Shown: positions 22,867 to 34,820, numbered from the stretch's first letter. The stretch is 64,000 nt of DNA from Liopterus haemorrhoidalis (GCA_963971575.1 OZ020617.1:23380740-23444739), one strand, 5' to 3'. The notes: a model not told the origin generated them from the sequence alone. Numbers and translations: made by a program.

Positions 22867-23935
22867 ATATATTCTTTATTTTCCCTAGCCCTTGCGGCGT
22901 TTAGGGCATTAACCATAACAAAAAAATATTTAAAAAAAATAACGTATAATATGGATAATTTACACTATTTTTTTAAATCTCATTTCTTTGTTCTTCCTCC
23001 AGAGTTCCCCTCTTTCTTCCTATTCTCATTCCGGCTTCTCTATCCTATCTCCTTTCTTCTTGCCTCCAGTTCTCTTGCCCATCTTTCTTCCTTGCATTCC
23101 TCACTCATAATTTCTTTGTTCTTCCAGTTTCCCTCTCTTTCTTCCCATTCTCCTTCCGGCTTCCCTCTCCTATCTCCTTCCTTCTTGTCTCCAATTATCT
23201 CGCCCATCTTTCTCCCTTGCCTTTTTTACTCATCAGTTCCTTTATTCTTTCTTCCCAGACTGCATCTCTTCGCTAAATGCTCCAAGGTTTCTTCTTCTTC
23301 CTTGCACATTCTACACAGCCTGTCCTCTGGCTTTGCCCAGTATCTGTTGTTCCTCTCTTCGTTGCCGCGTCTTAACTTCGATATCGTCCTGACTCTACCC
23401 CCTGATCTTCCTCTTTTCCCCTTCAGGTATCTCGGTATTCATATTACTCTTATCTCTTTATATCTTTTCACACTCAGCAATTTGTCTATTCTGTCTGTTC
23501 TTTCCTGTTCCTGTATCTCCTTATCCCTCCTTCTCAATTCTTGTTCTACTATATTTGTTCCTCCGTTTCTCTTTCTCTTTGTTTCTCTTATGTCCATTCC
23601 ACACCTCCAAAAGTACTATTTTCTTGTCTCTCCCCATGCCAACAATTTTCCTTTTTGTTCTTCCTTCATTCTTTCTTCCCAGCATTCCCTTATTATTTTA
23701 CTATTCTCTTCCCTTCTGACTTTCTCCTCATATTTCACTACCCTCGCTCCGGCACCCACTCTCGGCTTTTCCCTCTTCATATCCTCTTTCACAATATATC
23801 CCGGTGTCGTTCTATCTACCCCCCCAATGTCCATCTCATGTAGCCCTCTTGTACCCTTCTCATCATCTCCCATTTCTTCCATCCCCAAATCTCCACTCCG
23901 TACATAAGGATACTCTTCACTATATTTAAAGAAGG
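22867..23935 (-). pseudogene. LINE ORF2 C-terminal region and 3' UTR
   Basis: On the minus strand, 23935-23616 encodes VRSGDLGMEEMGDDEKGTRG, then VDRTTPGYIVKEDMKREKPR and KVRREENSKIIRECWEERMK. This is the post-RT region of the same LINE family as 51458-51889 (EIWGWKEWEKVERVQERYLR). It continues, broken by frameshifts, through a Cys-containing segment (about 23285-23330) to charged repeats, and ends in a 3' UTR near 22870. The 318-codon plus-strand frame over it is an antisense shadow. Confidence 0.75.
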
Positions 23936-24681
23936 AAATATAAACAATAGTAAACAGGAACAATAAAATGAGATGTAAAAACAAAACCACATACGGAATC
24001 AAAATTAATAGTTAAATGAATATTTAAATGAAATTTTATAATGACGGTACATGAAATTTTCATTGTCTTAAAGAGTTTTACGAAGTTACGCAATAAATAT
24101 TAGTCAGTCCTAAAGGGATTAAATTTAGCCTTATTTTTATTTAGCAAAGTTTAATTTAAAGAAATTCAATTGAATAACTCTCTCATTAATATTAACGTTG
24201 CTGTACATTTTTGTCATTGAAAAGATAAGGTTTTTGCAAACATATTTATCGGTAATATTTTTATATTCCTGAAATGAGTTTCTAGAAATGTATTACTCAT
24301 GCCAATAAAATAAAACAATATAGTACCAATATTAATAATATTTATTTGTTCTAGATGCTGAATTACAAAATTCATTTTTACGATAATCATACGATAAGCT
24401 GAAAATATAAAAACTATATCAATGAATTACAATAATAATACTGTCAAAGTTAGTTACAACCTAATTACCACTAAAATGGATTCAGTATTATGTTATCAAT
24501 ATAAGGAAAATCGAGGTATTTATTGTGACAATTGTTACTTTCTTCTCCACCCCTTATTCGTCGAGGCAGCCAAGAGAAAGATTGAAACATTTGATCCTAT
24601 TTCTAAACTGAGTTGGACGATTAAAACACTACATCATTGCCATGAAAATAATACTTTTTTTGACTAAAAAACCGGAGCATC
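23936..24681. other. No gene recognised
   Basis: An 81-codon open frame (24422-24667), CYQYKENRGIYCDNCYFLLH in its middle, has several Cys residues but matches no family I know. No repeat ends seen. Confidence 0.3.
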
Positions 24682-24684
24682 TTA

Positions 24685-25363
24685 GCTGGGTACATTCGAT
24701 TTGTACAGGGTAGAGCGAGCGCTGAGCGAACAGTTGATGGTAACGTCATGAATAGAACACTGACGGAGCGCAGCAACACGAACACAGATCGAGCTTGGGT
24801 TGTGACGTAATATTTACAAAATCTAGCCCTACAATTTTAGACGGTTTTTACTGTCAGATTAATTCACGTTAGTCATGAATCAAAATTATATACCTCGGTT
24901 TTTCGTAGATTTTTTTTTTTTTTTTCCATGATGTTGATTAATTTGAACAAGTAATTTTAGAAAAAGTGTCGGGGTATGCAGAAAATACGGTGCCAAATTT
25001 TACTGATCGTCTGTTTCTTCCATTTGAATTTTATGCCCGGTGAATTTTAATAATATTTTTGCTGTTTACAGAACGTCACAAATACACAAAATGGCCGTAC
25101 TCTGTAGCCATAGAAAAATAAAAATATTATTTGTCTATTGTTATTTTTCTATGGCTATTATTTTTATTTATAATTTAATTTTAAACTTTTATTTCTTTCT
25201 CGCCTCGTGCTCGGTCTTTAACCTCCGAACACATAGAGCGCACTCTAAATACTCGCTCGATCGCAAAACTAATTTAATTGGGAATCCGAGCGTCAAATCG
25301 AACAAGTTTGAGTGTATAGAACGTGCTCGGAACACTTGGAGCGTCAATTCGAATGTACACTAG
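24685..25363. mobile_element. Probable MITE with GGTACATTCGA ends
   Basis: Left GCTGGGTACATTCGATTTG and right CAATTCGAATGTACACTAG are inverted repeats, and both ends are followed inward by GAGCG-rich sequence. TTA precedes the left end, but a right-hand copy is not clear. Confidence 0.45.
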
Positions 25364-25749
25364 GAAGAAAATAGAAACTAGTAGTATACGCATCCTTTGT
25401 GTTGCGTAATTGTAAGAAAAATTGGCATAACTTCTACCCGTATTAGTATTAGTTTCATGCATATGATTTGTTGGATTTTATAAGAAAAAATTTAAATTCC
25501 AAAGTTTTTAGAAAACATATCAGTATTCAAAAAAAAAATCAAAATAATCTCTATATTCATCAGTACACTTCTGCCAACGAGGGTGTAAATACATACCTTG
25601 GAAAAATCTCATTTTTAATATTCAATGAATTTATAATTACTCTTTTTATCTTTTCTTCTTTGTTATTATTTTTTTCTCTCTTAAGAAGTGGATTATTTGT
25701 TTGAAGAAGTGATGGGTCGTTGGAGGAAGATCAGGTAAATTCTGTAGAT

Positions 25750-25977
25750 CAGCGGTTCTTAACCTTTATTATTCGGGACCCCCCAACTAGTCTAAAATAT
25801 TTTCCGGACCCCCCAAGCAAAATTTTTGAAATAATATTTTAAATGTTCTTAATAATTTCTTGTTTAATAATTAAGTTTATTGTAATTTTAAAAGCAAAAA
25901 CTGGTAAAAATTATTTTTTTTTCTTTTAATTTTGGGACTCCCTAAGGTCTTTTCGGGACCCCGGTTAAGAACCGCTG
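25750..25977. mobile_element. hAT MITE, 228 bp
   Basis: Ends CAGCGGTTCTTAACC and GGTTAAGAACCGCTG are perfect 15-bp inverted repeats with an exact 8-bp duplication CTGTAGAT (25742-25749 and 25978-25985). GGGACCCCCC-type motifs lie inside both ends. No coding content. Confidence 0.95.
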
Positions 25978-25985
25978 CTGTAGAT

Positions 25986-28185
25986 GCTGTAGAATTTTAT
26001 AGTTTAATTCAAGTTTCACGACTTATAACATGCATCGTGTAACAGAATAGGTCCCAGTCCTATTAATGAGAGCCAGGCGCTGTAACTTTAATTTATGGGT
26101 TCTGCTGTTATGGTTTCACAGGTAGACAAGAAGAAATAATCAACTAAACCATATTCACTCTGCCAAACAGAGTTCAGAACAGCTTCCAGAAATGATTCGA
26201 GGATATTCCTAGTAAGATGTAAAGAACTATTTAATCCTTCTATCTTGTTTTTATAGGTGAGTCTACTTTTTTTTATCTTTACGTTGTGGAAGTATTATAA
26301 TACAGTAGTATGGTCAACGTTTATCCTATCCGCAAGTTCGCTAGAGGTCTAGGTATCTTCTGTCAGAGTCCTTAAAACCATCATATCGGACGTAAAATAA
26401 TCGATATTACATATACACCAATCTAATATTAAAAAGACGTTTCATAATCAATAACTCTGCAAATTAAGGGTGGCTTACGATCGACACCAGTGCAAAAATA
26501 TATTCTCTAGAATGCAACTGTAGAACTAAAATATGTGAAAACGCGACACTAAATTTTATGCAGAAAGTCTGCACTATGGCAGAAAGATCAAAGAAAGAAA
26601 CTAATATAAAAAGGCCTACACATAATGTTCAATCAGATACCACCATTAAAACGGCTGCGTAGCCAAAAGAGTTTCTTAAATACAAGCAATCCTCTTGTAA
26701 CTACTCCATCGGAGTAGCGGGGAAAACAATGAAGGATAGAAAGAAAAGAATCTGTTGCCAAACAACTACCTTCAGGTAATAAGTTTATGTATCCTGCGTA
26801 GAAAACATTCAATCGCATTCGAGCAGGCGTTGCAGAAATGTGAACAAATCTCGTTATATGGAATTGTGCTCTGTCGTCCAATAGAACTGATTGGAATCAT
26901 TACTAAAAAAAAAAAAAAACGGTTAGACTTCATAAAATTTTCAAGCCAAGACAAAATACTCTACAGTAATATCACTGACACGTCAATAGTAGATAAACGA
27001 TTTAAATGAAAATGATTCATTGGCAGGCTATGGTCTTTTTAGAAGCAGTCCAACAACATATGATGTTGGACAATGCTTGATGATGTTGATGATAATGATA
27101 AATTCTCCTTTAAAATTTACGAGTACCATTATAATATTGTGCACATATACATAGACCTAACTCTCCTATTCATATTTAATTTCTCCATCTATGAAAGACA
27201 GTATTCTGCGTACGGTTACCCAAAAAACTTTTGTTTTTATTACGCTTTTATGATATTGATGATTTCGCCTCAGTTGCGACTTTTATAATAACTGAAACAA
27301 TTGATTAGTAGAAACTACAAATGATATTCTGTTAATATTAATGTTGTTTGTTGCATGAAGCTGCAGTCACTAGCAGAGAAGACAAAGATATCAACGGCAG
27401 GATGGAGAGGACCAGAATAATTCGAAAATAAAGAGAGCTATCCGTCGACAGTACAGTTTTACAACACTGTCATGGAGTTGCTCTCTTTATGGACGAATTA
27501 AATACACCACAAAACTGATGCCGTTCTTCATCTTTACATTGTAAATTTTTTTCACAAATTAATCAGTCAATACATTTTTAAAACCAAAAAAAATATATAC
27601 ATTTTTTACTTCTATTTAGTTTACTAAAATTTAATAGTATTCAGTAGTAAAACTATATGAATATTGGTAAATAAGCCCAAACATTTTTTAAATTTTTAAT
27701 TTTATAATTTTCTCTTAATGTCGAAATACATATATTATGAAAAAACAAACTTCTACTCTTACTAAAAATGACAATATTCTTCTTCTATTTTTTTTTTTCT
27801 CCTTGATTTAGGCTATTTGACCTTTCTACCCTCTTATATAATATGAGGGTAGAAACCTACTACCCCTAAATATATAGATATGTCGGCTATCTTTCCAGTG
27901 CAGTGATTCTCAAAATTGTTTAGGTGACGGTACTTTAATATGAAATATTAAAAATTTAAGACACCCTACTCACATTCCTGCATATTCTATGGAGTTCGCG
28001 TCACTTCTTTTATATACCTAAAGCAGTCACTTATCCCGTGCTTCAGCCCTCATCTTGGTGGTCATGTTCCTTTAGGGTTGTTGTTATTGTCGATTTTAGG
28101 TATCCTTAATTCAGATACCCCCTTCGAAAATAAACCTCTACGTTTTTAATTCTGTATAAGCGCGTGTTTCCAACTATTCGAGGTT
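25986..28185. other. 2.2 kb without a recognisable gene
   Basis: Several short open frames (26633-26881 minus, 27073-27288 plus) lack domain signatures. A short hairpin CTACCCTCTTATATAATATG with AGGGTAG lies near 27828-27853. This is one of the least transposon-like parts of the window by eye; old repeats would not be detectable this way. Confidence 0.3.
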
Positions 28186-28384
28186 TGATCAAAAAATACT
28201 CGGACTCGTCATAAAACTTTATTAATAATAAATTATTTTACATTTGAAACAAGAAAATAGTCAGACGGGACCAAGTCAAGTATGATGGTGCGGACCGTGT
28301 GCGACTTCTGTTTTTCTCCAAAAACTGCCGCACCATAAGGGTAGTGTGAATTGGTGCGTTGTCGTAAACATGCATGATATACGT
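28186..28384 (-). pseudogene. mariner transposase fragment
   Basis: The minus strand encodes HVYDNAPIHTTLMVRQFLEK, equivalent to the second catalytic Asp block (HxDNAPxH) of mariner transposases, then diverges. The GGTTTGATCAAAAAATACTC stretch at its left may be the element end. A different mariner lineage from 13414-14695. Confidence 0.65.
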
Positions 28385-28399
28385 CATTTCATAAATAAT

Positions 28400-28990
28400 G
28401 CACACGTTTTTTTTTTTTGTTTTGTTTTTTACAAGTTTATTTTTACTACAGTATTTCTTTACATTCCTTCAATATAGTCTCCATGCTTTTCAATAACCGA
28501 GTTCCAATGTTTGGAAAGCTTTACTATTCCATCCACGACACCATTTCTTTTCATTTGTCGAATGGCTCAGGTAACGGCAGCATTAAGCTCTACCAGAGAC
28601 TGAAAACGCATAGGTATTTTCAGTTTTGGGAATAAGTTGATATCTGGTGGACTATGTCCGGACTGTAGGGAGCATGAGGTAACACTTCCCAACCTTATTC
28701 ACGCAGTTTTTCAGTTACGACAATCCTGATGTGTGGGTGAGCGTTATCATGGAGAATGAATGGCCCAACCTTGAGAAACTGAGATCGGGTTTTGTGTATT
28801 TTCTACGAAAATTTTGCATAAAGTATGTCATATGTCGCCCAACGATCTTCTTTAAGAGCCTTACAATCTCACAACAAGTTTCACACTTCGTTCATTTGTT
28901 GATGTTTTCAGCCTTCCTGGTCTTGTATCATCGTTTATGCTCACACGGCCACCACGAAAACGATAAACCCAACGAGAATCACGTAATCGC
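28400..28990 (-). pseudogene. mariner transposase C-terminal fragment, second lineage
   Basis: The minus strand (28640-28460) reads SGHSPPDINLFPKLKIPMRF and SLVELNAAVT, then IRQMKRNGVVDGIVKLSKHW and IEKHGDYIEG. This corresponds to the region after the third catalytic Asp through the end of a mariner transposase. Upstream pieces (28990-28700) encode the central region in several frames. Plus-strand open frames here are shadows. Confidence 0.75.
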
Positions 28991-29307
28991 TTCAGAATCT
29001 CAATTCATTAACTAATTCATGAATGTAACTAATGAATAATATCAAGTCGCTATTTCTCCTCTCCACTTTCTGGTTACTACCAGTTCCCCGTAACAAATTA
29101 TTCATCCAACTGAAAAAAATCATAGAACAGAAAAGATTTGTTTTCTTATTATAAACAATTTTCACTACACGTTCACTTATAATAATTTTTTGCTGTTTTG
29201 ATGACTAATAATTATTAATTTTTAAATTATTATATTTAATAATTGACATATATAATTAATTTGGTAGTATATGCCCTTGCAAATGTATTTTATACAACAC
29301 ACTATAA

Positions 29308-29758
29308 TAGGGTGACCATTTTCTTAAGAAGGCATTGCGGGACGGAGCAAAAAAGGTCGTCACTTCCCAAATATAAGTGAAGAGCAAAAAAAAGGTCCTC
29401 ACCGCCCAAATCTAAGTGAAGAGCAAAAAAAAGGTCTTCACCTCCCAAATCCAAGTGAAGAGCAAAAAAAAAAACGGTCCTCACCTGCCAAATCCAAGTG
29501 AAGAGCAAAAAAAAGGTCCTCACCTCACAAATCCAAGTGAAGAGCAAAAAAAAAAAAATGTCCCCACCTCCCAAATCTAAGTGAAGAGCAAAACAAAAGG
29601 TCCTCGTTTCCTCAAATACAAGTTACAATGCGGGACAAAATGTTTAAATGCGGTACAAAATGTTAGAATGCGGGGCTTTTGCGGGACGCATCTTAATGCG
29701 GGACACCCAATCAAAATGTGGGACAGTCCCGCAAAAAGCGGGACGAATGGTCACCCTA
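29308..29758. mobile_element. hAT MITE with six to seven hairpin cassettes
   Basis: Ends TAGGGTGACCATT and AATGGTCACCCTA are perfect inverted repeats with an exact 8-bp duplication CACTATAA (29300-29307 and 29759-29766). A cassette array fills 29340-29620 and repeated GCGGGACAAAATG/GCGGGAC motifs fill 29630-29740. Confidence 0.95.
29340..29625 (-). repeat. Largest hairpin cassette array (6-7 units, A orientation)
   Basis: Tandem 39-45 bp units GGTCCTCACCTCCCAAATCT plus AAGTGAAGAGC plus an A-run of 8 to 13. Unit-length variation comes almost wholly from the A-run. Confidence 0.95.
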
Positions 29759-30047
29759 CACTATAAACGCTGTTTTTATCTGTTGTGCATTTCCGATGAT
29801 CTATATACAAATGACCATAACGCACCGCGTCCTATACTTAACCATAAATCCTAAGCTTGTGCGCAGTTGTCCGTATTATCTGAGGTAGCTCTGATCCCCC
29901 TTTCTGTATTAGTTTTACACATAACTTCCCAGATATTAATCTAATTTAAAAAATGCATTGAACAATAAAAGATTTGTTTTATTATTATAAATAATGTTGT
30001 TTTATATGTTCTTGCTGTTATGTTAATAATAAGTGAGATAATAAAAT

Positions 30048-30440
30048 AGTTTCCCATACCGCCCGTACAACAACCGAACTCATCAGCTAATTTGGATGGG
30101 ATAACGTCACACACCTCCTCTACAGACCGGACCTAGCACCAAGTGATTATCATCTCTTTCCTGCGTTGAAGTCACACCTGGGTGGGACGAATTTCAGAAC
30201 CAACGAAGAGTTGAAAGACGAGGTCGTACGCTACATGCGCGCGGCGGCGGGAGAGTTCTATGACACGGGTATACGAAAAATGCTACACCACATGCAAAAA
30301 TGCATCGATCGCAACGGGGACTATGTAGAAAAATAGTAGAAAGTCCAGGCTTTCCAATAATTTATAACTCATTGCAAATAAAGGTGTATCTCTTTGTGAA
30401 AAAAAAAAAAAAAAAAAATGGAGACCTTATTTTACGGACA
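30048..30440 (+). pseudogene. mariner transposase C-terminus, third lineage
   Basis: The + strand encodes LLYRPDLAPSDYHLFPALKS with the third catalytic Asp, then HLGGTNFRTNEELKDEVVRY and IRKMLHHMQKCIDRNGDYVE, with a stop at 30334-30336. About 90 residues survive with few changes. The 3' flank includes an A-run (30401-30417) and ACGGACAACCCTCGTACAAT, likely the right end. The 5' two thirds are missing. Residue content matches mariner-type transposases ending in GDYVEK. Confidence 0.85.
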
Positions 30441-31330
30441 ACCCTCGTACAATCTAGAAACACATTTTATAATTACGAGTACATAATTTCTCATTACAAA
30501 AAGTTAACAATAATTGCAGTACCCTGTCCGGTGTGATAGGTATGGTCAATTGAAAACGGCTAAAAAACACTTTATATAATGATAAATTTAATGAAATAGT
30601 GCAAATATAAATATGATAAAATATTGACCAAAAAGAAACATTTTGTATTAATATGATCATGTAACATTATGAATAATGTAACAAACAAACGACCATGAAA
30701 GTCGATGTTGTAAAATTTACCAATGAAACAAACCAATAATGAGATTTGTTCATGCACCAGCATAATAATTACTTTCTACATCACGTACAGTCTCTCCAGC
30801 AATCCTAAGTAATATGTCTTAAATCTTTGTATTTACATTACTTTGTAATAAAGAGTATATTTGGTGTGATTTTTTTATTTATTAATATAATTTTATCTTA
30901 TTTACCAACTGCCTTCGTAGTTATATAATTATGTATTATTTGCTCAAATAATAAAGTTAATTTTTGACGCCATATAAAGTACTTATTTGTTTTTTGATTA
31001 CGACAATAAAGTAATTTAGATATTTAGCTTGTCTCTATTTATTTAAATTTCCAGTGTTTTATACTTTTATAGTTTAAATATATCATTTGGGTTTAATTTT
31101 ACATTAACACTCTATAAGATTTTTTTAAGTTGAATAGTTTAATTGTTTGATAAAATTAACACAGCCGTTCTCAAAATTTTACGGGATATTAGAATATTTC
31201 CTGATAGTCATTGTTAACTTTTGTAAACAATATCAGTCTCATGATTATATGTATGCAACCAATAATAAGAACTGTTACAGTGGTTGCCTAAACATTTTTG
31301 TACTGTCAAATTTACGCATTGCTACATGTA
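30441..31330. other. AT-rich DNA without recognisable feature
   Basis: No repeat ends or coding similarity found. Confidence 0.3.
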
Positions 31331-31339
31331 CAAAGCACA

Positions 31340-31380
31340 GTGGCGGTGCACTTAATCTGGAGGGGCCAGAAAATATTTGA
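31340..31380. mobile_element. MITE left-end fragment
   Basis: CAGTGGCGGTGCACTTAATC followed by GGAGGGGCC resembles the start of the CAGTGGCGG hAT MITEs. The right end was not identified. Confidence 0.4.
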
Positions 31381-31406
31381 GGTAAATCACGTTTATCTAA
31401 ATCAGC

Positions 31407-31669
31407 CAGTGGCGGATTAAGCCTTCGCCGGGCCCAAGACATTTTTGATTTTCGGGCCCCCAACCTATGATTTACGGGCCCTCAACCTATGTTTTACGGG
31501 CCCTCAACCTAGAGGCGTTCAAAGTGAAGAGCAAAAAAAACAAGGTGCTCACCTCCCAAATCTAAGTGAAGAGCAAAAAAAAGAGGACCTCACCTCCCAA
31601 ATCCGGGCCCTTGAAAATTACGGGCCCAAGACAAATGTCTTTTTTGTCTAAGGCGAAAATCCGTCACTG
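31407..31669. mobile_element. hAT MITE with two hairpin cassettes, inserted at the tip of another MITE
   Basis: Ends CAGTGGCGGATTAAGCCTTC and GGCGAAAATCCGTCACTG, with an exact 8-bp duplication AAATCAGC (31399-31406 and 31670-31677). Inside are repeated CGGGCCCTCAACCTA motifs and two cassettes (31520-31605). The duplicated bases are AAAT from the target flank plus CAGC, the first four bases of the next MITE. Confidence 0.93.
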
Positions 31670-31673
31670 AAAT

Positions 31674-31998
31674 CAGCGTTTCCCAACTGGGGGTTCGCGG
31701 GATGTACAAAGGGGTTCGCGAAAATAATATTGTAATGGCAGAATTTTAAATTGCCAAAGAAAAATAAACGCGAAAAAAAGAGTGCCGTGAAATTCTAGGA
31801 GTGTGCTGCGAAATTTTACAATTTTCCATTTAAACATACGTATATTCAATACCTCATAGCTGTGCCGCAAAAAATTTTTTACAGGTCAAAAGTGGGCCGC
31901 GAATTTAAAAAGTTTGAGAAACACTGACATAGGGGGTTTGCTAAATTCGTTCGGATTTTATAAGGGGTTCGCGAGGAGAAAAAGGTTGGGAAACACTG
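31674..31998. mobile_element. hAT MITE with CAGCGTTTCCCAAC ends
   Basis: Left CAGCGTTTCCCAACTGGGGG, right AAAGGTTGGGAAACACTG. The target duplication is ATCTAAAT (31395-31402, now separated by the inserted MITE) versus GTCTAAAT (31999-32006), 7 of 8 matching. Inside, 31795-31927 contains a further fragment ending AAGTTTGAGAAACACTG, probably another nested MITE. Confidence 0.8.
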
Positions 31999-32350
31999 GT
32001 CTAAATGATCCAGGACGATCTCTTCAATGCGCATGTCAGGATTTTTAAAGCCCGGGAAGTTTGAATTCACAAAGAGATTGCATTAGACAAAATTTTAATA
32101 TAATATATTTTTAAGGAAAGTGTATTGGTAAAAAAACAAAAGTAATAATTATAATAATAATAAAGGATTCAACAAACAAAATAAACTTATTTGATATATG
32201 TTAATATTTAACTCATTTATTGTGCATCAAAAACAAAAGTATTGCGTACAGTAAGATATCATTAGTTTACAGGTAACATATATATTTAATAATGGTTGAA
32301 ATAAAAAACATTGTATATTTTCACTATTTTTATTAATTAACTACTCACTA

Positions 32351-33071
32351 TGGTCTATTTCAAAGTAGAAAAATGTGTGTAAGAAGATAGGAGCTGTTTG
32401 TCCTTGCTTCGGATTGGTTTAGATCGTCATCCCTATTACACTGTAAAAATATTGTTTTTAGTCCAAGTTGACAGATGTTCAGTGTCGTACATTGGAAATA
32501 TATATTATTTATATTATTTAATTTTTCTCATATATTTTGTTATTATTTACATATATAGACTTTTATTTATATTCTTGGCGTAGATTTTATGGAGAAAATT
32601 CTCCATGTAATTTGTTTTTCTGACATATAAATATTTTTTGACAGTTGACAATTAACAGAACAAGAAAGAGGACTAATGTGAGGCCAAAAGACAGCCCGCT
32701 GATTGTGCCCAAAGAAGAAGTTATTGATATAATTTTTAGACCTTCATATATACATATATTTTTAATTTTTATTTACAATAATTATTTAAATAAGAAACTT
32801 TAGCTCTGAAGATATATTGTTTGTTTTATTGCTTTGTTTAAACTCTTTTAGCCAAATCTCTCTTTTTATTTCCTTGCTTCCTTTATGCCTTGTTTATTTC
32901 AATATCTTATTAACCTTTCTTATATTCAAAAAAAATCACTTGCTAACCCAGTTGCTACGCCCATGTCCTAGTTGTAACTTATTTTAAATTTCCCGCTATA
33001 CTGTATTTGATCAGTGTAAATCGTACTCGGTTCGCAGCGCTATCTACTTTTTTCTACTTTGAAATAGACCA
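32351..33071. mobile_element. TA-inserting element with perfect 23-bp inverted ends
   Basis: TGGTCTATTTCAAAGTAGAA at the left is exactly complementary to the right end near 33049-33071, and TA flanks both sides (32349-32350 and 33072-33073). It is 721 bp. The interior has no recognisable transposase. Confidence 0.8.
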
Positions 33072-33073
33072 TA

Positions 33074-33780
33074 GTATCGGCTTTCACCATTATCAAAATA
33101 AGTCATTGTTTTTTTATTTCATCATTCTTAAATATACAACATTTCAAATAAATAAATTAGTTTCATCATTTAAAACATTGTTTATAGTAGATATTTCAGT
33201 TTTATTTGGTCTTTCGTAAATATTTTTTCTGTTTACATTTTTATACTTCCTTTTTGTAGAAGAAAAGTGCAATTGACGTTCGATTTTATATGTGTTAACA
33301 GCATTTTTGTCTTTTAAAATTTTATTTTTATCATATTTTGGCAACATTAATAAGTTATTTATTATTTTTAAATGGAAAGCAATTTGTTAAATAACTCCAT
33401 CATTAAATTTTTCAAAATCATATTGCTGCAATTTTGTTACATATTTAATTAATCATATTATTCAATTTTACATTTTCAGCATCAGACTTATTGCTTTGAA
33501 GTAAGGGTATGACAGATATTGTGAATCTTCCAAACATTTCAAATTTCACACACTTTTGTGATATAGCACCAAGATTATTAAAGTAAAGTTGTCTCGTAAC
33601 TTGTAGTAGTGGGGGTAAATAGCGAAGCTACACGTCATATTTATGCTAACGGGATTGTGAGCCTTTGTTTATCGTATATGTTATATGCACGTGAAGTTTG
33701 AATTTTGTCTATAAATATAAAAATATCGTTAAATTTTTTGATTTTTTACAGGTTTTAATTTCTTTTTAGTGTGTTGTAAT
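33074..33780. other. No feature recognised
   Basis: AT-rich; opposite-strand short open frames only. Confidence 0.3.
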
Positions 33781-33784
33781 GTTT

Positions 33785-34093
33785 TAAGTTATTGAGAACT
33801 GACACGCTCGGATACGCAGTCTGGTGGTCAAATATTGTACTACGCGACTGTAGTACTGTTTGAAATTATTACATATTTTATAGTGTTGATTTTATGTTAG
33901 AATGTCGATAGATACATTTTCATAAAATAAAAATGTACTGTGCTTAAATTAACCTGTTCCCTGTTAGCATTTTCACAACTGAATACTAGACAATTCAGCC
34001 ATATTGCCTTGTATTACAGCGCCGCCAACGGTAATGTCACTTCTCAATATATTATTAGTGTTTAATTATTAGTGTTAAGTTATTAGTGTTAAA
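33785..34093 (+). repeat. Repeat upstream of the THAP ORF; inverted copy at 41231-42080
   Basis: ACAGCGCCGCCAACGGTAAT then GTCACTTCTCAA (34016-34047) recurs reversed at 41231-41270, and TTGAGAACTGACACGCTCGG (33795) recurs reversed near 42067-42090. So the THAP ORF sits in a transposon-like repeat rather than in a unique gene. Just before the ATG are three TTATTAGTGTTAA-like units. Confidence 0.6.
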
Positions 34094-34315
34094 ATGACTG
34101 GAACAATATGTAGTGTTGCTACTTGCAAGTCTAATTCTGTGAAAGCGAAAAAAAGTGGAGAACAAATATCTTTGTTCTCGTTTCCAAATGATAGAAAAAT
34201 TAGAAATGAATGGATACGAAGATGCCACAGAAAGGATCGTTTTGACCCAGAAAACAAGAGAATTTGTAGTAAACATTTTAAACATGATGAACAAATAAGA
34301 TATGTTTTCTTATAA
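34094..34315 (+). pseudogene. THAP-type zinc-finger ORF, truncated
   Basis: A 73-codon frame starting at ATG 34094 encodes a THAP domain: Cys 6 and Cys 11 (ICSVATC), a basic stretch, FSFPNDRKIRNEWIRRCHRK with the conserved FP and W, and ICSKHF providing the final C-x2-H pair. THAP domains bind DNA through this C2CH zinc site and occur in P-element-type transposases and derived host proteins. Normally an AVPTLF-like segment follows; here the frame runs into RYVFL and stops, because from about 34290 the DNA turns into the dispersed tandem-unit repeat (TTTTCTTATAAACAATTTTT). It could be a 5' exon, but a usable donor site is not obvious. Confidence 0.8.
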
Positions 34316-34400
34316 ACAATTTTTATTGTATAGTTTTTTCTGTTAAGATAATTCTGTTATAAATGAAATATTTTAAGTTCTTTACTATCAGTTTTAACCC
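34290..34400 (+). repeat. Dispersed tandem-unit repeat fragment truncating the THAP ORF
   Basis: AGATATGTTTTCTTATAAAC and the following TGTTAAGATAATTCTG match the units at 18856-19240 and 58190-58290. Confidence 0.55.
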
Positions 34401-34504
34401 AGACATACCCACTAAGATTTTTTTTTTTTTTTATATATCATGCCTATATATTTGATCCTGGTTCTACTCTATTGTACCAAATTTCGTTAATCATCTTTTG
34501 TTAT

Positions 34505-34625
34505 TATGGACAAGTGTGAAAATATAAGTGATGACCTAAAAAAAAAAGTCCTCACCTCAAACATACAAATGATGAACACAAAAAAAATAAAGTCATCACC
34601 TCTAAAATATCAGTAATGAAGAATG
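34505..34625 (-). repeat. Hairpin cassettes (2 units, A orientation)
   Basis: AAGTGATGACCT, A-run, GTCCTCACCTC and a diverged second unit. Flanking MITE ends were not found; a G-run (34703-34713) lies downstream. Confidence 0.65.
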
Positions 34626-34820
34626 AACCTATAAAAATGACCTTAAAAAACAGAACAAATCCTTGTTGCATTGTTGCACACACATTTTTCATCAAGTAAT
34701 TTGGGGGGGGGGAGAATTGGAGGCCAGAGCAATATTTGGGAGACTGGGATATCTGTTTCGTATGTGATTTGTTGATTGTTTTATCTTATTCTCTTTTTTT
34801 ATTCTTATGATATTTATATT

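Noticed and set aside
22951..23907. 318-codon plus-strand open frame, rich in Ser, Leu, Phe and Pro
   Set aside because: It is antisense to a LINE ORF2. The minus strand carries the recognisable protein, and the plus-strand residues are what Glu/Lys/Arg-rich codons give in reverse.
29302..29574. 90-codon minus-strand frame with a repeated FFALHLDLGGEDL motif
   Set aside because: It is the translation of the tandem hairpin cassette inside a MITE. Unit length varies with the A-run, so the frame is accidental and not a repeat protein.
29340..29625. CRISPR-like array
   Set aside because: The units are contiguous with no unique spacers, sit inside a MITE with an 8-bp duplication, and the genome is eukaryotic.
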